From contig JAFGDP010000140.1 of assembly GCA_016932075.1 (NCBI GenBank), positions 1 through 64,000 on the forward strand: 64,000 nucleotides of DNA, written 5' to 3'. The stretch is from Chitinispirillaceae bacterium. GTDB taxonomy: Bacteria > Fibrobacterota > Chitinivibrionia > Chitinivibrionales > Chitinispirillaceae. The notes beneath the pieces are model-generated. The model saw only the letters and a list, made by a program, of their open reading frames with translations, made no database searches and was not told the origin of the DNA. A program made the translations under genes and the position numbers. Below are positions 8,598 to 17,810 of this stretch, in pieces (positions within the stretch are counted from its first letter, which is position 1; each line of letters begins with the position of its first letter).

Positions 8598-9643
8598 TAT
8601 GCTCCCCTGCTATACTGTAAAACCTTCCGGGCAACGAACGCCACCTCCCTTTTTGACAGGCCGGGATGTATGGGCAGGGAGAGCGATGTTTTCTGCAGCT
8701 GTTCCGTGCCAGGAAATCCCTTTTTCTTCAGAATCCGGTGCAGGGGCTTGTACACCGGTTTTCCGCATTCGATACCGTCTTTGCGCAATCTCCTGATCAC
8801 CGGAACGGTCTCAAAAGGGAGCCTGACCACAAACCGGTAATAGACCGCCTGCTCCTGCGGCGGCAGTTGGAGTGCGCCAGACTGTACGCAAAAATAGGCC
8901 ATATATGCGCGGGCGATCGCTCTCCTGCGTTGCAGCATTTCAGGCAGCCTGGCGAGTTGAACGGCAGCGAGCGCCGCATGCACGTCAGACAGCTTGAAGT
9001 TGAATGCCGGAACAAACCTGTCGCGTTTGTCATACTCCCGCAGGCCAATGATCCGGTCCCTGAGTCGGCGGTCGGAGGTGGCCACCATACCACCCTCTCC
9101 GCCTGCTATCAGCTTGGTGGCGTAAAAGGAAAAGATCGAGACCGTGCTCAGGCTTCCAATCTTTTTCTTATTGATCGTGGCGCCGACGCACTGGGCGCAG
9201 TCCTCTATGACCGGGACGCCGAGTTGCTCGATCGCAACCGCGTCGGCCGGACAGCCGAACATATGGGGAACAATCACTGCGCCAGTCTTTCTTGTCAGAC
9301 ACGGTCGTACGGTCGAAGGAGAACAATTGCCGGTCGCAGGATCAACATCAGCCAGCACCGGCCTCGCGCCGGCCATGAGCACCGCGTTAAGAAGCGCCGT
9401 GCATACGTACGACGGAATGACCACCTCGCTGCCCGAAGCAACGCCCAGGCCGCGCAAGGCTCCGTACAGCGCCGCAGTGCCGGACGACACGGCAACGCCA
9501 TACCGGTGGCCCACGCTTTGTGAAAGCTGCTGCTCTAGACGTTCCACCCGCGGCCCCTGGGCTAGCTGCCGTGACGCAACGACACGCCTGACAGCCGCGA
9601 TCTCTTCCTGCCCGACAAACGGCCTGGAATGGGCAATGTTCAT
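8597..9643 (-). CDS. DegT/DnrJ/EryC1-family aminotransferase
   Basis: A 348-residue PLP-dependent aminotransferase, the usual family for making nucleotide-linked amino sugars from keto sugars. The PLP-binding region shows IEDCAQ and the Schiff-base Lys177 in FYATKLIAGGEGG. It overlaps the WbqC-family gene by 4 bp and the PqqD gene by 1 bp, so all three lie in one coupled operon. The likely job is an amino sugar for the exopolysaccharide repeat unit; the exact sugar cannot be told. Confidence 0.9.
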   Translation of the reverse strand: MNIAHSRPFVGQEEIAAVRRVVASRQLAQGPRVERLEQQLSQSVGHRYGVAVSSGTAALYGALRGLGVASGSEVVIPSYVCTALLNAVLMAGARPVLADVDPATGNCSPSTVRPCLTRKTGAVIVPHMFGCPADAVAIEQLGVPVIEDCAQCVGATINKKKIGSLSTVSIFSFYATKLIAGGEGGMVATSDRRLRDRIIGLREYDKRDRFVPAFNFKLSDVHAALAAVQLARLPEMLQRRRAIARAYMAYFCVQSGALQLPPQEQAVYYRFVVRLPFETVPVIRRLRKDGIECGKPVYKPLHRILKKKGFPGTEQLQKTSLSLPIHPGLSKREVAFVARKVLQYSRGA

Positions 9644-10338
9644 GCTGTTATTGTTCCCGTGAGAATAGACAAGCTCTCGTCTCCGCAGTTGAACAGCAGG
9701 TCAATTACCGACAGGCCCGGAACAAACTCCCCGTCACTCCGGCTCCAGTGCTGAGTATAGCGCGGCGGAGTGAATTCCTGAAACGCGACCCGTATGCCTG
9801 CGTTCTTGAAAAGATCCTGCTCAAGATAGTCTCTCCCGCCGCTCCCCGAAAGATACATGTCGGCCTTGAAATGGCGGCAGATATTCACGAGCCGCTGCGT
9901 GGAGGTCCCTTCAAAATGGTATGCGGACGATCGTTCCATCGTCACGTTGATGCCAAGAAGGCGGTTTAAAAGCACAATCGAATCGATGTTGACTTCTGCC
10001 ATGCCGTCCCACGTTTTTGCATAGAACTCCTCAAAATCGCCCTTGTACCGGCCAAACCGGGGCGCTTTCCCATACGCAGCCACAAGGGAGCGCCAGTGTT
10101 TCTCCTGCCACGGGATCTCCTTGTTGAGGCGCACTTCTCGAATGGTCTGGGGAAACGCATAGTGATTGGGCACGGAGAGCCACTGCCACCCCTGCGAGGT
10201 GCGGATCCGGTTGCGATGCTGCCACTCGTTTTTCTTGAACTGCACATCGTCAAGGACCACGAACAGGTCCGCTCCCGCCATTTTATGGAAATACCCGCTC
10301 CAGGGCATGTACTGGGGCTGGTGAATAGCAACGATCAT
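9640..10338 (-). CDS. WbqC-family protein
   Basis: A 232-residue protein of the WbqC-like family, recognised by the N-terminus IVAIHQPQYMPWSGYF and the segment DDVQFKKNEWQHRNRI. Members occur in O-antigen and capsule loci and are thought to transfer amino-acyl groups to amino sugars or act close to that step. The adjacent DegT aminotransferase supports such a role. It overlaps its neighbours by 4 bp on both sides. Confidence 0.88.
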   Translation of the reverse strand: MIVAIHQPQYMPWSGYFHKMAGADLFVVLDDVQFKKNEWQHRNRIRTSQGWQWLSVPNHYAFPQTIREVRLNKEIPWQEKHWRSLVAAYGKAPRFGRYKGDFEEFYAKTWDGMAEVNIDSIVLLNRLLGINVTMERSSAYHFEGTSTQRLVNICRHFKADMYLSGSGGRDYLEQDLFKNAGIRVAFQEFTPPRYTQHWSRSDGEFVPGLSVIDLLFNCGDESLSILTGTITA

Positions 10339-11540
10339 GCGGCTTTCCTCTCATCACACAGTCTTCGGTAAAGACAATCGATTTTTTCCACCATAACCTC
10401 TTTTCCGAATGCCGGATCAACGTGCGGCCTGCATGCCGCGGCCATACGCGCGAGCAGCGCCCGGTCCGTATAGAGCCGTGTCAGTTTATCAGCGAGCTCC
10501 TCAGGGTTGTGCGGATCAACAAGAAATCCCGTTATATCCTCCTTAATTGTCTCTGCCACGCCGCCGACGCGCGATCCGATTACCGGCACGCCGCACGCCT
10601 GCGCTTCAACGAATGCCCGGCCCATGCCTTCATTGCGGGAGCACATGACAAAAAGATCGAACATGGAGAGGCATTCAGCAATATCGTTTCTCCATCCGAG
10701 CATTACCAATCGGTCCGCGAGGTCAAGCGACCGGATGCGAGCCGTAAGCGGTTCCCGCAGCTCTCCATCGCCGATAAAAACGTATCGAATATCCGGGCAG
10801 CGATCCTTAAGCAGCGCGGCCGCATCCACGATCATCGCATGATTCTTGACCGGCACGAGTCGCGCCACGGTCCCGGCGATGAAATGCGACGGCGCGAGGC
10901 CGATGGCTGCGCGGCATTCGTCGCGACGCGGTTCCAGCGAGAGAAACGGCGCAAGATCGATACCGCTGAGGACCGGATGAATACGCTCGGGGCGCCCGAT
11001 CCCGCGGTCAAGGTAATCCTGTTTTTCACGGCCGGTCAGTGTTATGAGCGCGTGCGTTCCGACAGTGACGATCCGTTCAAGCCAGGTAAACACCGTGGTC
11101 AGTGGCCCGGAAAAGTAGCCGTAAAAAATATGGCCGTGGGGCGTGTGGACCACGAGCGGCACGCGGGCGATGTATCCCGCGATCCTCCCTAGGATGCCGG
11201 CCTTTGAGGTATGCGTATGCAGGAGATCGTACCGGTTGCGTTTCATCATAATTACCAGACGCACGAGCGCCAGCATATCTCGTATTGGCGAGATCGGCCG
11301 CACCAACTCAGCCATCCGGACGATCCGCACCCCGCACCCCAGCGCCTGTTTTTCGCTCGCGCTCGCCGGATTTTCTGATTTCCCGCACACCAGATCCACC
11401 GCATGGCCCCGTTGCCGCAGTCCGATGGCGGTCAGAAGCGTGTTCTCGGCCGATCCTCCCAGGTCAAGGCGGGTGATGACATGGCACACCTTCAGGGACT
11501 GCGGCGGCTTTTTGCCGTTCATCGTTCTTCCATGTTCCAT
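10335..11540 (-). CDS. GT4-family glycosyltransferase
   Basis: A 401-residue cytoplasmic GT-B glycosyltransferase. The N-terminal domain begins VCHVITRLDLGGSAENT and carries HTHTSKAGILGR. The C-terminal domain has the nucleotide-sugar motif NEGMGRAFVEAQACGVPVIG, with the conserved E-x7-E pattern. It probably adds one sugar of the exopolysaccharide repeat. The start shares a base with the stop of the methyltransferase gene (TGATG). An ATG at 11522 is an alternative start. Confidence 0.9.
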   Translation of the reverse strand: MEHGRTMNGKKPPQSLKVCHVITRLDLGGSAENTLLTAIGLRQRGHAVDLVCGKSENPASASEKQALGCGVRIVRMAELVRPISPIRDMLALVRLVIMMKRNRYDLLHTHTSKAGILGRIAGYIARVPLVVHTPHGHIFYGYFSGPLTTVFTWLERIVTVGTHALITLTGREKQDYLDRGIGRPERIHPVLSGIDLAPFLSLEPRRDECRAAIGLAPSHFIAGTVARLVPVKNHAMIVDAAALLKDRCPDIRYVFIGDGELREPLTARIRSLDLADRLVMLGWRNDIAECLSMFDLFVMCSRNEGMGRAFVEAQACGVPVIGSRVGGVAETIKEDITGFLVDPHNPEELADKLTRLYTDRALLARMAAACRPHVDPAFGKEVMVEKIDCLYRRLCDERKAA

Positions 11541-12511
11541 CAGAAGCGATCTTTGGGCTTTCGCAGCTCAACTCTCAAACACTCCCCCCGGAGCGGAAAG
11601 CAGGTATCAGCTAGTCTTAAAATAAATGCTATCGTTAAACGGAACGGCAGCGAATGATACAGTTTCGGCCGGTAAAAAAAACGGCGTAGCGCACTTTTCG
11701 TTCCTGAAAGAGCCATTCTGAGCGAATGCGCAACAAAGTATTCAGGAGAAATCGCCCGTATTTTAATGAAATCAAAGCCGCATTCCCCTGCCACTCGTTG
11801 GATCGAACGCACATCAAAATGAAAAAAATGAAACGGCAGTTGCCATGCATACCAGTGAATACCGAACACCCGGGCGAGGTAACTTTTTGCATTCGGTGAA
11901 TAAATAAAAAGGGTTCCTCCCGGTTTCAAGATGTGCAGCGCCTTTTTAAGGGCTTTTCGCGGTGAAGGCAGGTGCTCGAGCACATGCCAGAAGATGACCG
12001 TATCAAAAAAGTCATTCTGGAAATCGGTGTCAGTAAAATTCCCGCACCGCACGTCCAAGCCTTTTTTTATGCACACGTGGACCGATGCGGGATTAAATTC
12101 CACGCCATGCGTTTCGCACCCTTTTTGACGCAGCTCTTCCAGCAGCTCCCCTGTTCCACAACCGACATCAAGTACGTTCCCATGCGTTTTTGCGAGGACT
12201 TCACTGAGATACTGTCCGCAGAAAAGGTGCCATAGAGTGCGCAGGGGCCGGTTTGCTTTTACCTTCCGGGCGACAGCATGCGCAGCAACAACCGGGACAC
12301 GGGCGCTGTAATACCCGTCATAACACTGCGCAATCCCCTCCCGCGTGGGTCGTGGATTGGTATAGAGCAGGCCGCATCCGGAGCACATGACAATTCGACA
12401 CTCATCATAGAGAGGAGTGATAATCGAGACCGGTTTCAGATACGGTACGCATTCGCTACCGCCGCACAGATCACAGACGACCCTCTCAACTGCCGTTTTT
12501 TTTCTATCCAC
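11540..12511 (-). CDS. SAM-dependent methyltransferase with N-terminal zinc ribbon
   Basis: A 323-residue class I methyltransferase. The N-terminus has two Cys pairs (CDLCG and CSGCG) forming a zinc ribbon, followed by the SAM-binding motif VLDVGCGTGELLEEL and HVLEHLPSPRKALKKA. This layout is common in sugar or lipid-linked-glycan methyltransferases of polysaccharide loci. It overlaps the GT4 gene by one base and follows the flippase gene by 14 bp. Confidence 0.88.
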   Translation of the reverse strand: MDRKKTAVERVVCDLCGGSECVPYLKPVSIITPLYDECRIVMCSGCGLLYTNPRPTREGIAQCYDGYYSARVPVVAAHAVARKVKANRPLRTLWHLFCGQYLSEVLAKTHGNVLDVGCGTGELLEELRQKGCETHGVEFNPASVHVCIKKGLDVRCGNFTDTDFQNDFFDTVIFWHVLEHLPSPRKALKKALHILKPGGTLFIYSPNAKSYLARVFGIHWYAWQLPFHFFHFDVRSIQRVAGECGFDFIKIRAISPEYFVAHSLRMALSGTKSALRRFFYRPKLYHSLPFRLTIAFILRLADTCFPLRGECLRVELRKPKDRF

Positions 12512-12525
12512 CTTGCACCAGCCGG

Positions 12526-13866
12526 TTACTCCGGTTGCCGAGTAATTGCATCATCCGACGATACCCCTCCCACGGTGAGCGTTACCCGCTCCGATGCCTC
12601 CGAAGACGAAAACCAGAGCAGTCTCACCGTGAACGCCATCGACAGCGTGTTGGATAGTAATCCGGCAATCACAAGCGCCCATGCGATACCGGCCAATTGA
12701 AATGCATTGATCATAGGAATACTCAAACCACAAAAAACCACCACCATCAAACCGCTGCAAATAGTGTTGAGCCATGGTTTCCCTTTAAGGAATAAGATCG
12801 TCGGGCAGACAGCGCACATGCTTTTAAAAATCCCGAAAATGATCATGATCTGGAATAGCGGGATAACCGCAAGCCAGTTTTTACCATAGAGCAATAAAAC
12901 AAATGGCCGGGCAAAAACAAACAACGCGATCCCAAGAAGACCGAAAAGCAGCGCGTAAACCGCTGTAGCCTTGAAAAACGCGTTCCGTAAACGCACCGTA
13001 TCATTGGCGATAGGTCGCAACGACGGCAGAAACACGGGTGAAATTGCCGATGCAATATAGGAAGAAGGCAGAAGCGCGAGAAAATTTGCCCTCGCGTAAT
13101 AGCCGAGCTGTTCCAGGTCAAGCATTTTTCCAATGATCGCCTTATCAAAATTGTTAAAGAGATAATTGAGAGCATTCATGCCGATAATCGACACACCAAA
13201 CGTGAGTACCACCTTCCCGACATCACGATTGAATTGGAGTCGAGGCATCCACGGCATCATACAATACGACGCAACAAATCGTGACAGTGAGGCAAAAACC
13301 GCGTAGAACGCCAGCGCCCAAACACTGCGTACGTGAAACAGCACTGCAATACTTACGGCCGTTGCGACTGCTATCACGCCTACTTCATATCCCGCGCCCC
13401 TAGCGAAGGCCATATTACGAAGATTAACTTCACGGCCAAATCCGGAAAAACCGTCGAATAGAAACGCCGTGCACATAAACCGTATAATCAACGTCAGTTC
13501 GTGATTTCCATAAAGAGAGGCGAACAGCGGCGCCATCATCCACCCTACGCAGAAAAGGGTTATCCCACGTAATGCCTTTATGGTCCAGTACGAATTCAGA
13601 TTTTTCCGATAATCATCGCCGTCGCGCAGAATGACGAGATCAAGGCCAAGCGCGGTAAACGATTCAAGAAACCCCACGGCCATAGTAGCGAGAGCCATAA
13701 CGCCATAGGCATAGGCGTCGAGCACTCTCGCAAAGACCATGGTTTTTACCGTTTCTATCGCTGCAAGTCCAAATTGCCGGACAACCATCCAGCCCATGCC
13801 GAAAATGGTCTTCCGCCTCAGGGACTTTTTGCTGCCGAGATGTTCGGCGATGAATTGTTTCATCAT
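12526..13866 (-). CDS. Wzx-type polysaccharide flippase
   Basis: A 446-residue membrane protein with about 12-14 predicted helices, of the polysaccharide transport (PST/MATE-like) family. The KKSLRRKTIFGMGWMVVRQF start and the motif GYYARANFLALLPSSYIAS are typical of Wzx/RfbX flippases. It would flip the lipid-linked repeat unit to the periplasm. First gene of the segment running down to the radical SAM gene. No strong ribosome-binding site is visible, and the ATG pair at 13866/13863 leaves the start slightly uncertain. Confidence 0.9.
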   Translation of the reverse strand: MMKQFIAEHLGSKKSLRRKTIFGMGWMVVRQFGLAAIETVKTMVFARVLDAYAYGVMALATMAVGFLESFTALGLDLVILRDGDDYRKNLNSYWTIKALRGITLFCVGWMMAPLFASLYGNHELTLIIRFMCTAFLFDGFSGFGREVNLRNMAFARGAGYEVGVIAVATAVSIAVLFHVRSVWALAFYAVFASLSRFVASYCMMPWMPRLQFNRDVGKVVLTFGVSIIGMNALNYLFNNFDKAIIGKMLDLEQLGYYARANFLALLPSSYIASAISPVFLPSLRPIANDTVRLRNAFFKATAVYALLFGLLGIALFVFARPFVLLLYGKNWLAVIPLFQIMIIFGIFKSMCAVCPTILFLKGKPWLNTICSGLMVVVFCGLSIPMINAFQLAGIAWALVIAGLLSNTLSMAFTVRLLWFSSSEASERVTLTVGGVSSDDAITRQPE

Positions 13867-13882
13867 GATGATTCACAGGGGG

Positions 13883-13912
13883 TTACAAAACGTATTGTAT
13901 TCAGATTATACT
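13883..13912 (+). promoter_or_regulatory. Predicted sigma-70 promoter for the + strand GT4 gene
   Basis: TTACAA (13883-13888) and TATACT (13907-13912) are separated by 18 bp on the + strand, placing the start of transcription near 13919, about 27 nt before the ATG at 13946. The -10 lies inside a large palindrome, so the promoter may be controlled there. Confidence 0.4.
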
Positions 13913-13935
13913 ATTTGTCCGGGCAAATAGTTATA
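13906..13935. promoter_or_regulatory. Palindrome between divergent flippase and GT4 genes
   Basis: The arms CTATTTGTCC (13911-13920) and GGGCAAATAG (13921-13930) are inverted repeats with one mismatch and no loop, flanked by matching TTATA/TATAA ends. With no loop an RNA hairpin is unlikely; a dimeric DNA-binding protein is the more natural reader. It covers the predicted -10 of the + strand gene and lies 40-70 bp before the flippase start. Confidence 0.5.
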
Positions 13936-13945
13936 ATTGAAAGGT

Positions 13946-15067
13946 ATGAGACTAGGTATTGATGCAAGAGAAATAGAGCGCGGCGTGCATACCGGCATGG
14001 GAAAGGCCCTGTCGGTGTTTCTGGATTATTTCGATGCGGCTGAAGACGGCAACCGTGGTGTGTTGTTCTCCAGCATTCCGGTTCCGCGCGCTTTGTCATT
14101 CAGGATTTCCAACATCGTCAGGCCGCAACGAATAACCCTGCTCTGGGATCAGGTCACCCTGCCGCTGCTTTGCAAAACCGAACGGATCGATCTGCTGTAT
14201 TCGCCCTACTATAAGGTACCGTTTTTCGGCAACCGGCCCTGCGTCTGCACCATCTATGACCTCATGTATCTCACGTTTCCGCTGTACCGGAAAAAATCAG
14301 GCCGTGCCAGGCTTTACTACAAAACCATCGGCAGGGTACTGGTGAGAAAAGCCGCCCGGATAGTGACCAGCTCTGATTATTCAAAAAAAGAGATCATGGC
14401 GTTTTACCGGGTCCCGGAAGATTCCATTACGGTTATTCCGCTGGGTATCCCGGCAACCTACATGCCGACAACCGCGCAGGAAACGCTCCTCACCCTTAAG
14501 AACCGTCTTGCCATACGCAAAGACTACATCCTTTATACTGGCAATTGCAAACCCCATAAAAATGTCGAAGGCCTTGTGCGCGCCTTCAAAACCGTGCACG
14601 AGCGAATTCCCGAGATTTCGCTCGTTCTTGCCGGTCCGCTCGACCGCCATGCAGAACGAATCGGCACCCTGATCACGCGAAGCGGCCTTTCCAGTTTCAT
14701 TACCATGACCGGCGCCCTGTCCGAACCCGACCTTTGCCTGCTCTATTGCGGCGCCCGGCTCTTTGTCATGCCGTCGCTCCAAGAAGGCTTCGGCTATCCG
14801 CCGATCGAGGCAATGGCGTGCGGTCTACCGGTCGTCTGCTCAAACGCCGCGTCCCTGCCCGAGGTCGTCGGTGACGCGGCACTTCCAGTCGATGCGCAGG
14901 ATCCCGACCGGCTTTCTGACGCCATGATACGCGTGCTCGAGTCTCCAGACCTGGCGCGCTCATTGTCTGAAAAAGGAATAACCAGGGCGCGACGGTTCTC
15001 TGGCGACCGGTATGCAAAGGAACTGTATGCAGTACTGAAATCCGTGCATTCAGATCAGGACGTATAG
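13946..15067 (+). CDS. GT4-family glycosyltransferase
   Basis: A 373-residue GT-B enzyme, the only + strand gene in the exopolysaccharide block. The N-terminus LGIDAREIERGVHTGMG is typical of WbnK/mannosyltransferase-like GT4 proteins. The donor-binding region is EGFGYPPIEAMACGLPVVCS followed by ASLPEVVGDAAL. The ATG at 13946 was preferred to a TTG at 13937 because conservation starts there; a short AAAGG lies just upstream. It is transcribed divergently from the flippase across a 79-bp palindromic region. Confidence 0.9.
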   Translation: MRLGIDAREIERGVHTGMGKALSVFLDYFDAAEDGNRGVLFSSIPVPRALSFRISNIVRPQRITLLWDQVTLPLLCKTERIDLLYSPYYKVPFFGNRPCVCTIYDLMYLTFPLYRKKSGRARLYYKTIGRVLVRKAARIVTSSDYSKKEIMAFYRVPEDSITVIPLGIPATYMPTTAQETLLTLKNRLAIRKDYILYTGNCKPHKNVEGLVRAFKTVHERIPEISLVLAGPLDRHAERIGTLITRSGLSSFITMTGALSEPDLCLLYCGARLFVMPSLQEGFGYPPIEAMACGLPVVCSNAASLPEVVGDAALPVDAQDPDRLSDAMIRVLESPDLARSLSEKGITRARRFSGDRYAKELYAVLKSVHSDQDV

Positions 15068-15166
15068 TGTGTAAAATAGAACGCGAGTGGCTTCTGCGGT
15101 ATGCCCGTGCATAGGGCGGCAGGGTCCGGAGAGGGCGAAAGAGAAAGGATTAGGCGGATGAACGAG

Positions 15167-16195
15167 CTATTTCCTGTTATATTCGCTCAAGGCCATGCTC
15201 AAACAGTTGATATCTTTTGTAATAAATTTCCATTCGGCAACGAGGGTCCCCAGGTCCATTAACAATCGCACCACAGGAACCATATACGGCAGGCTTTTTG
15301 ATGAATAATACCCCGTCAATGGCTTGTATTTGAAAAACATGTAAGCATACCAGCTCACCAGAATAAGCAGCGCCGCCAAAGGACCGCCCCAGTGTCTATT
15401 GACTGCGATGAGGGCCAACGCCAATGCGCGCAGGAGCACCATTTTATGCGGCTGCTTAAAGAATTCCGAGAAATTCTTTTTGGTTCCCGTGCAGATCAGC
15501 AGCAGTTCATTGATACGCCGCCGGGTGAACCAGCGAACGACCTCTTTTGCTGTTGACCGGGGTTTATGATAAACGATCGCGTCGGGAACATATACGCATT
15601 TCCATTTTCGGGCAACGGTAATGCCCATGAGAAAATCGTCGGCACCCAATCTGCCGTAGGAATCTTCCTTAAAAGTAACTTCGTCAAAAACCGACCGCCG
15701 ATAGGCGCAATTACAGCCCGACAGCAACGTCGTTTCAACCACCTTTCCGTGTGCAGCATAATAACGTTTGTGACCTCCTCCCGGGAAACCGAGGATGTCC
15801 TGGCTCAGGCCGAAATCGCTTCCCGGCTGTGCGAAGGTCGATCCTGCGACGCCCATAATCCGGGGGTCCTCGAATTGCGCAACCATGAGATCAAGCCATT
15901 GGGGGTCTGCCAGGCAATCATCATCCGTAAAGGCAATGATATCGCTTTGCAAGCTGTTCCTGACCCCGGTATTCCGTGCGAAACCCAAGCCTTTATCTCG
16001 GCGGGGCAAAAACACATAGGTGACGCCTTCGGGAGGCGCTGGTTCGTCGCCCTCCTCGACAACCACAATTTCGTACCGGTCGTGTGGATAGCGCAGCAGC
16101 TTGAGGGAGGCTACTGCTTTGAGCAAATCCGCATGGCGGTCTTTGCTAATAACGATTATCGACACCCGCGGTGCGGTTTTGTCATCGGATGCCAT
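15167..16195 (-). CDS. GT2-family glycosyltransferase with membrane segments
   Basis: A 342-residue enzyme. The GT-A fold starts VSIIVISKDRHADLLKAV, with VVVEEGDEP, the DxD-like AFTDDDC and a later ADDF motif. Two or three hydrophobic segments near the C-terminus (about 240-310) anchor it to the membrane. The start at 16195 overlaps the upstream GT4 gene by 14 bp; an upstream ATG at 16279 would extend the overlap to nearly 100 bp. A decayed relative is found at 29481-29721. Confidence 0.88.
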   Translation of the reverse strand: MASDDKTAPRVSIIVISKDRHADLLKAVASLKLLRYPHDRYEIVVVEEGDEPAPPEGVTYVFLPRRDKGLGFARNTGVRNSLQSDIIAFTDDDCLADPQWLDLMVAQFEDPRIMGVAGSTFAQPGSDFGLSQDILGFPGGGHKRYYAAHGKVVETTLLSGCNCAYRRSVFDEVTFKEDSYGRLGADDFLMGITVARKWKCVYVPDAIVYHKPRSTAKEVVRWFTRRRINELLLICTGTKKNFSEFFKQPHKMVLLRALALALIAVNRHWGGPLAALLILVSWYAYMFFKYKPLTGYYSSKSLPYMVPVVRLLMDLGTLVAEWKFITKDINCLSMALSEYNRK

Positions 16196-17333
16196 TCGCC
16201 ACCTCCCGGTAGAGGGTAACCAGATGACGGGCGTGCTTGTCCCAGGTAAAATCGGCTGCACGGCACAGACCCTTTGCAATTATCATGGCACGTTTTTCCT
16301 TGTTTTCCAGCAGTTGCTCGAGGGCTCCGCTCAGGGCGTCTTCGTCGTAGGGATCAACGCATATGCCGACGTCACCCGCCACTTCGGGTAAAGACGCGGC
16401 CGTTGAAGTCACCACGGGAGTTCCGCACGCCATTGCTTCGAGGACCGGCAGTCCGAAACCTTCATGGAGCGACGGCATGGCAAATATCGAGGCACCGGCA
16501 TAAAGCAGGGGCAGGTCGTCCGAATCGACAAATCCGGTAAGTAGTATATTGCGGGAGCACTTCATCGAATGCAGCTCGGCCATGAGCGCGTCGTATCCCC
16601 AGCTTTTTTTCCCGGCAAAAACCAGCGATACCTCCGGATGGTTTTTCCGTACTTTGCCGAATGCGGCAGCGAGCCGATGCAGATTTTTATCGGGATCTGC
16701 AGCGCCGACAAAAAGAATAAAAGGTGTGGTGACGCCATACTTACGCAGAACCCGTTCAACCGCTTCTCGATTTTTTGGCGGATGGAAGCGTTTATCGATA
16801 CCCAAATAAATGACCCGGACTCTCCTTTCGTCTATCGCCATGTATTCGCACAGTTCCTTTTTTGTATTATTGGAATCCGCGATAATTAGCGAAGCATGAC
16901 GCGCAATATCCCTGATGTTCCGCGTCATGACGCGTACAAACGAAGAATTGAGGTAGCGGGGATATCGTAAAAAAGTCACATCGTGCACCGTCACAACCTG
17001 AGGAATGCGTGATGGTTTCAAGACCATTTCGAACGGAATATGCACAATGTCAATTTTTTTGCCGAATATGGTCTCGGGTTTCATCACCGGCGTTTTTTTT
17101 AACAAAAAATCAAGACAACGGCCGGGTATTTTCCATACGATGTTTTTCAATTGCGGGTATTCATTTTCCGGCAGAAGAAACGCCCGGCGGGAACGCTCCC
17201 AGATATTGGCAAAACTATAATAGCGGTGGCTTGTCTCTGCAGTCAATAGGGCGCGAAGGCATTCAAAGGAATATACCCCCCATCCCCGCCTGGTTTTATA
17301 AGGTATCAGTGACCCCACAAATCCAATGTTCAT
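16182..17333 (-). CDS. GT4-family glycosyltransferase
   Basis: A 383-residue GT-B enzyme. The N-terminus is NIGFVGSLIPYKTRRGWGVY, and the acceptor-side region has VVTVHDVTFLRYPRY. The donor site is EGFGLPVLEAMACGTPVVTS and ASLPEVAGDVGI. The ribosome-binding site GGGGAAG is 5 nt before the ATG. It is the first gene after the non-coding stretch 17334-17810 and is coupled to the downstream GT2. Confidence 0.9.
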   Translation of the reverse strand: MNIGFVGSLIPYKTRRGWGVYSFECLRALLTAETSHRYYSFANIWERSRRAFLLPENEYPQLKNIVWKIPGRCLDFLLKKTPVMKPETIFGKKIDIVHIPFEMVLKPSRIPQVVTVHDVTFLRYPRYLNSSFVRVMTRNIRDIARHASLIIADSNNTKKELCEYMAIDERRVRVIYLGIDKRFHPPKNREAVERVLRKYGVTTPFILFVGAADPDKNLHRLAAAFGKVRKNHPEVSLVFAGKKSWGYDALMAELHSMKCSRNILLTGFVDSDDLPLLYAGASIFAMPSLHEGFGLPVLEAMACGTPVVTSTAASLPEVAGDVGICVDPYDEDALSGALEQLLENKEKRAMIIAKGLCRAADFTWDKHARHLVTLYREVANGIR

Positions 17334-17620
17334 GTACTTCCCCTATGCATATCGCCAGGCATGGTGAACGATTATGTTCACGGAAAAAATAGGTCTTTCG
17401 TCAAATAATGGTCAAATCCGACAATACAGCCCCACCGGCTTCCGTTTAAAGCCAGAAATACGCTGGATATACCATACGCAGTTCCGATTAAAGTGCCTGT
17501 TTTCGAATGTCCGGCCGGCCCGCCTTGGCTACGCCGTGAAAACGCAGCCATCAAGAACTTGCCGGTTCCCCTAGGCCCAAGCCCTTTTGGAAGGCTCATG
17601 GCATCAATCCGTTTTTTTTC
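17334..17620. other. Non-coding stretch upstream of the GT4 gene
   Basis: No convincing coding sequence is seen on either strand. There are short inverted repeats, one around AGCCCTT/AAGGCT near 17577-17594, and a run of eight T at 17612-17619. It may hold the leader and promoter for the minus-strand GT4/GT2 pair, but no promoter could be called with confidence. Confidence 0.4.
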
Positions 17621-17649
17621 TTGCACCTTCTTTATTTTTTTTGTATATT
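17621..17649 (+). promoter_or_regulatory. Candidate promoter for a small RNA
   Basis: TTGCAC (17621-17626) and TATATT (17644-17649) are 17 bp apart on the + strand. The -10 is close to consensus and the -35 matches only in TTG. It points into a stretch with no gene but two stem-loops and a T tract. Confidence 0.35.
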
Positions 17650-17654
17650 AGTAC

Positions 17655-17729
17655 TACCTACATGCCTCACCGCATGTTCTCTGTTGGGGAGTGGCTCCGG
17701 CTCCCGCCGGTGCGCTCCCTTTTTATTTT
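17655..17729 (+). ncRNA. Candidate small RNA, about 70 nt, with intrinsic terminator
   Basis: On the + strand the sequence gives a first hairpin, ACATGC-loop-GCATGT with loop CTCACC, and then a two-step hairpin: GGGAG (17687-17691) pairs with CTCCC (17715-17719), and inside it CCGGC (17697-17701) pairs with GCCGG (17706-17710). TTTTTATTTT follows directly, as in an intrinsic terminator. No + strand gene lies upstream that would need this terminator, hence the small RNA call. The loop CTCACC could pair with Shine-Dalgarno-like GGTGAG sequences. Confidence 0.4.
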
Positions 17730-17810
17730 CCCCGATTTTTATTACACAACGCATGATTCCGGACCTCGGTTCCGTCCAAAACAGCATGCTATTTTCGCTG
17801 GAAATTTTTT

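Noticed and set aside
8666..9523. A 285-codon + strand open frame
   Set aside because: It is antisense to the DegT aminotransferase, which has clear family motifs and the PLP Lys.
17640..17735. A cyclic-di-GMP or other known riboswitch on the minus strand
   Set aside because: The stems do not match the conserved core of any riboswitch I know, and the strong T tract is on the + strand. A + strand small RNA fits better.
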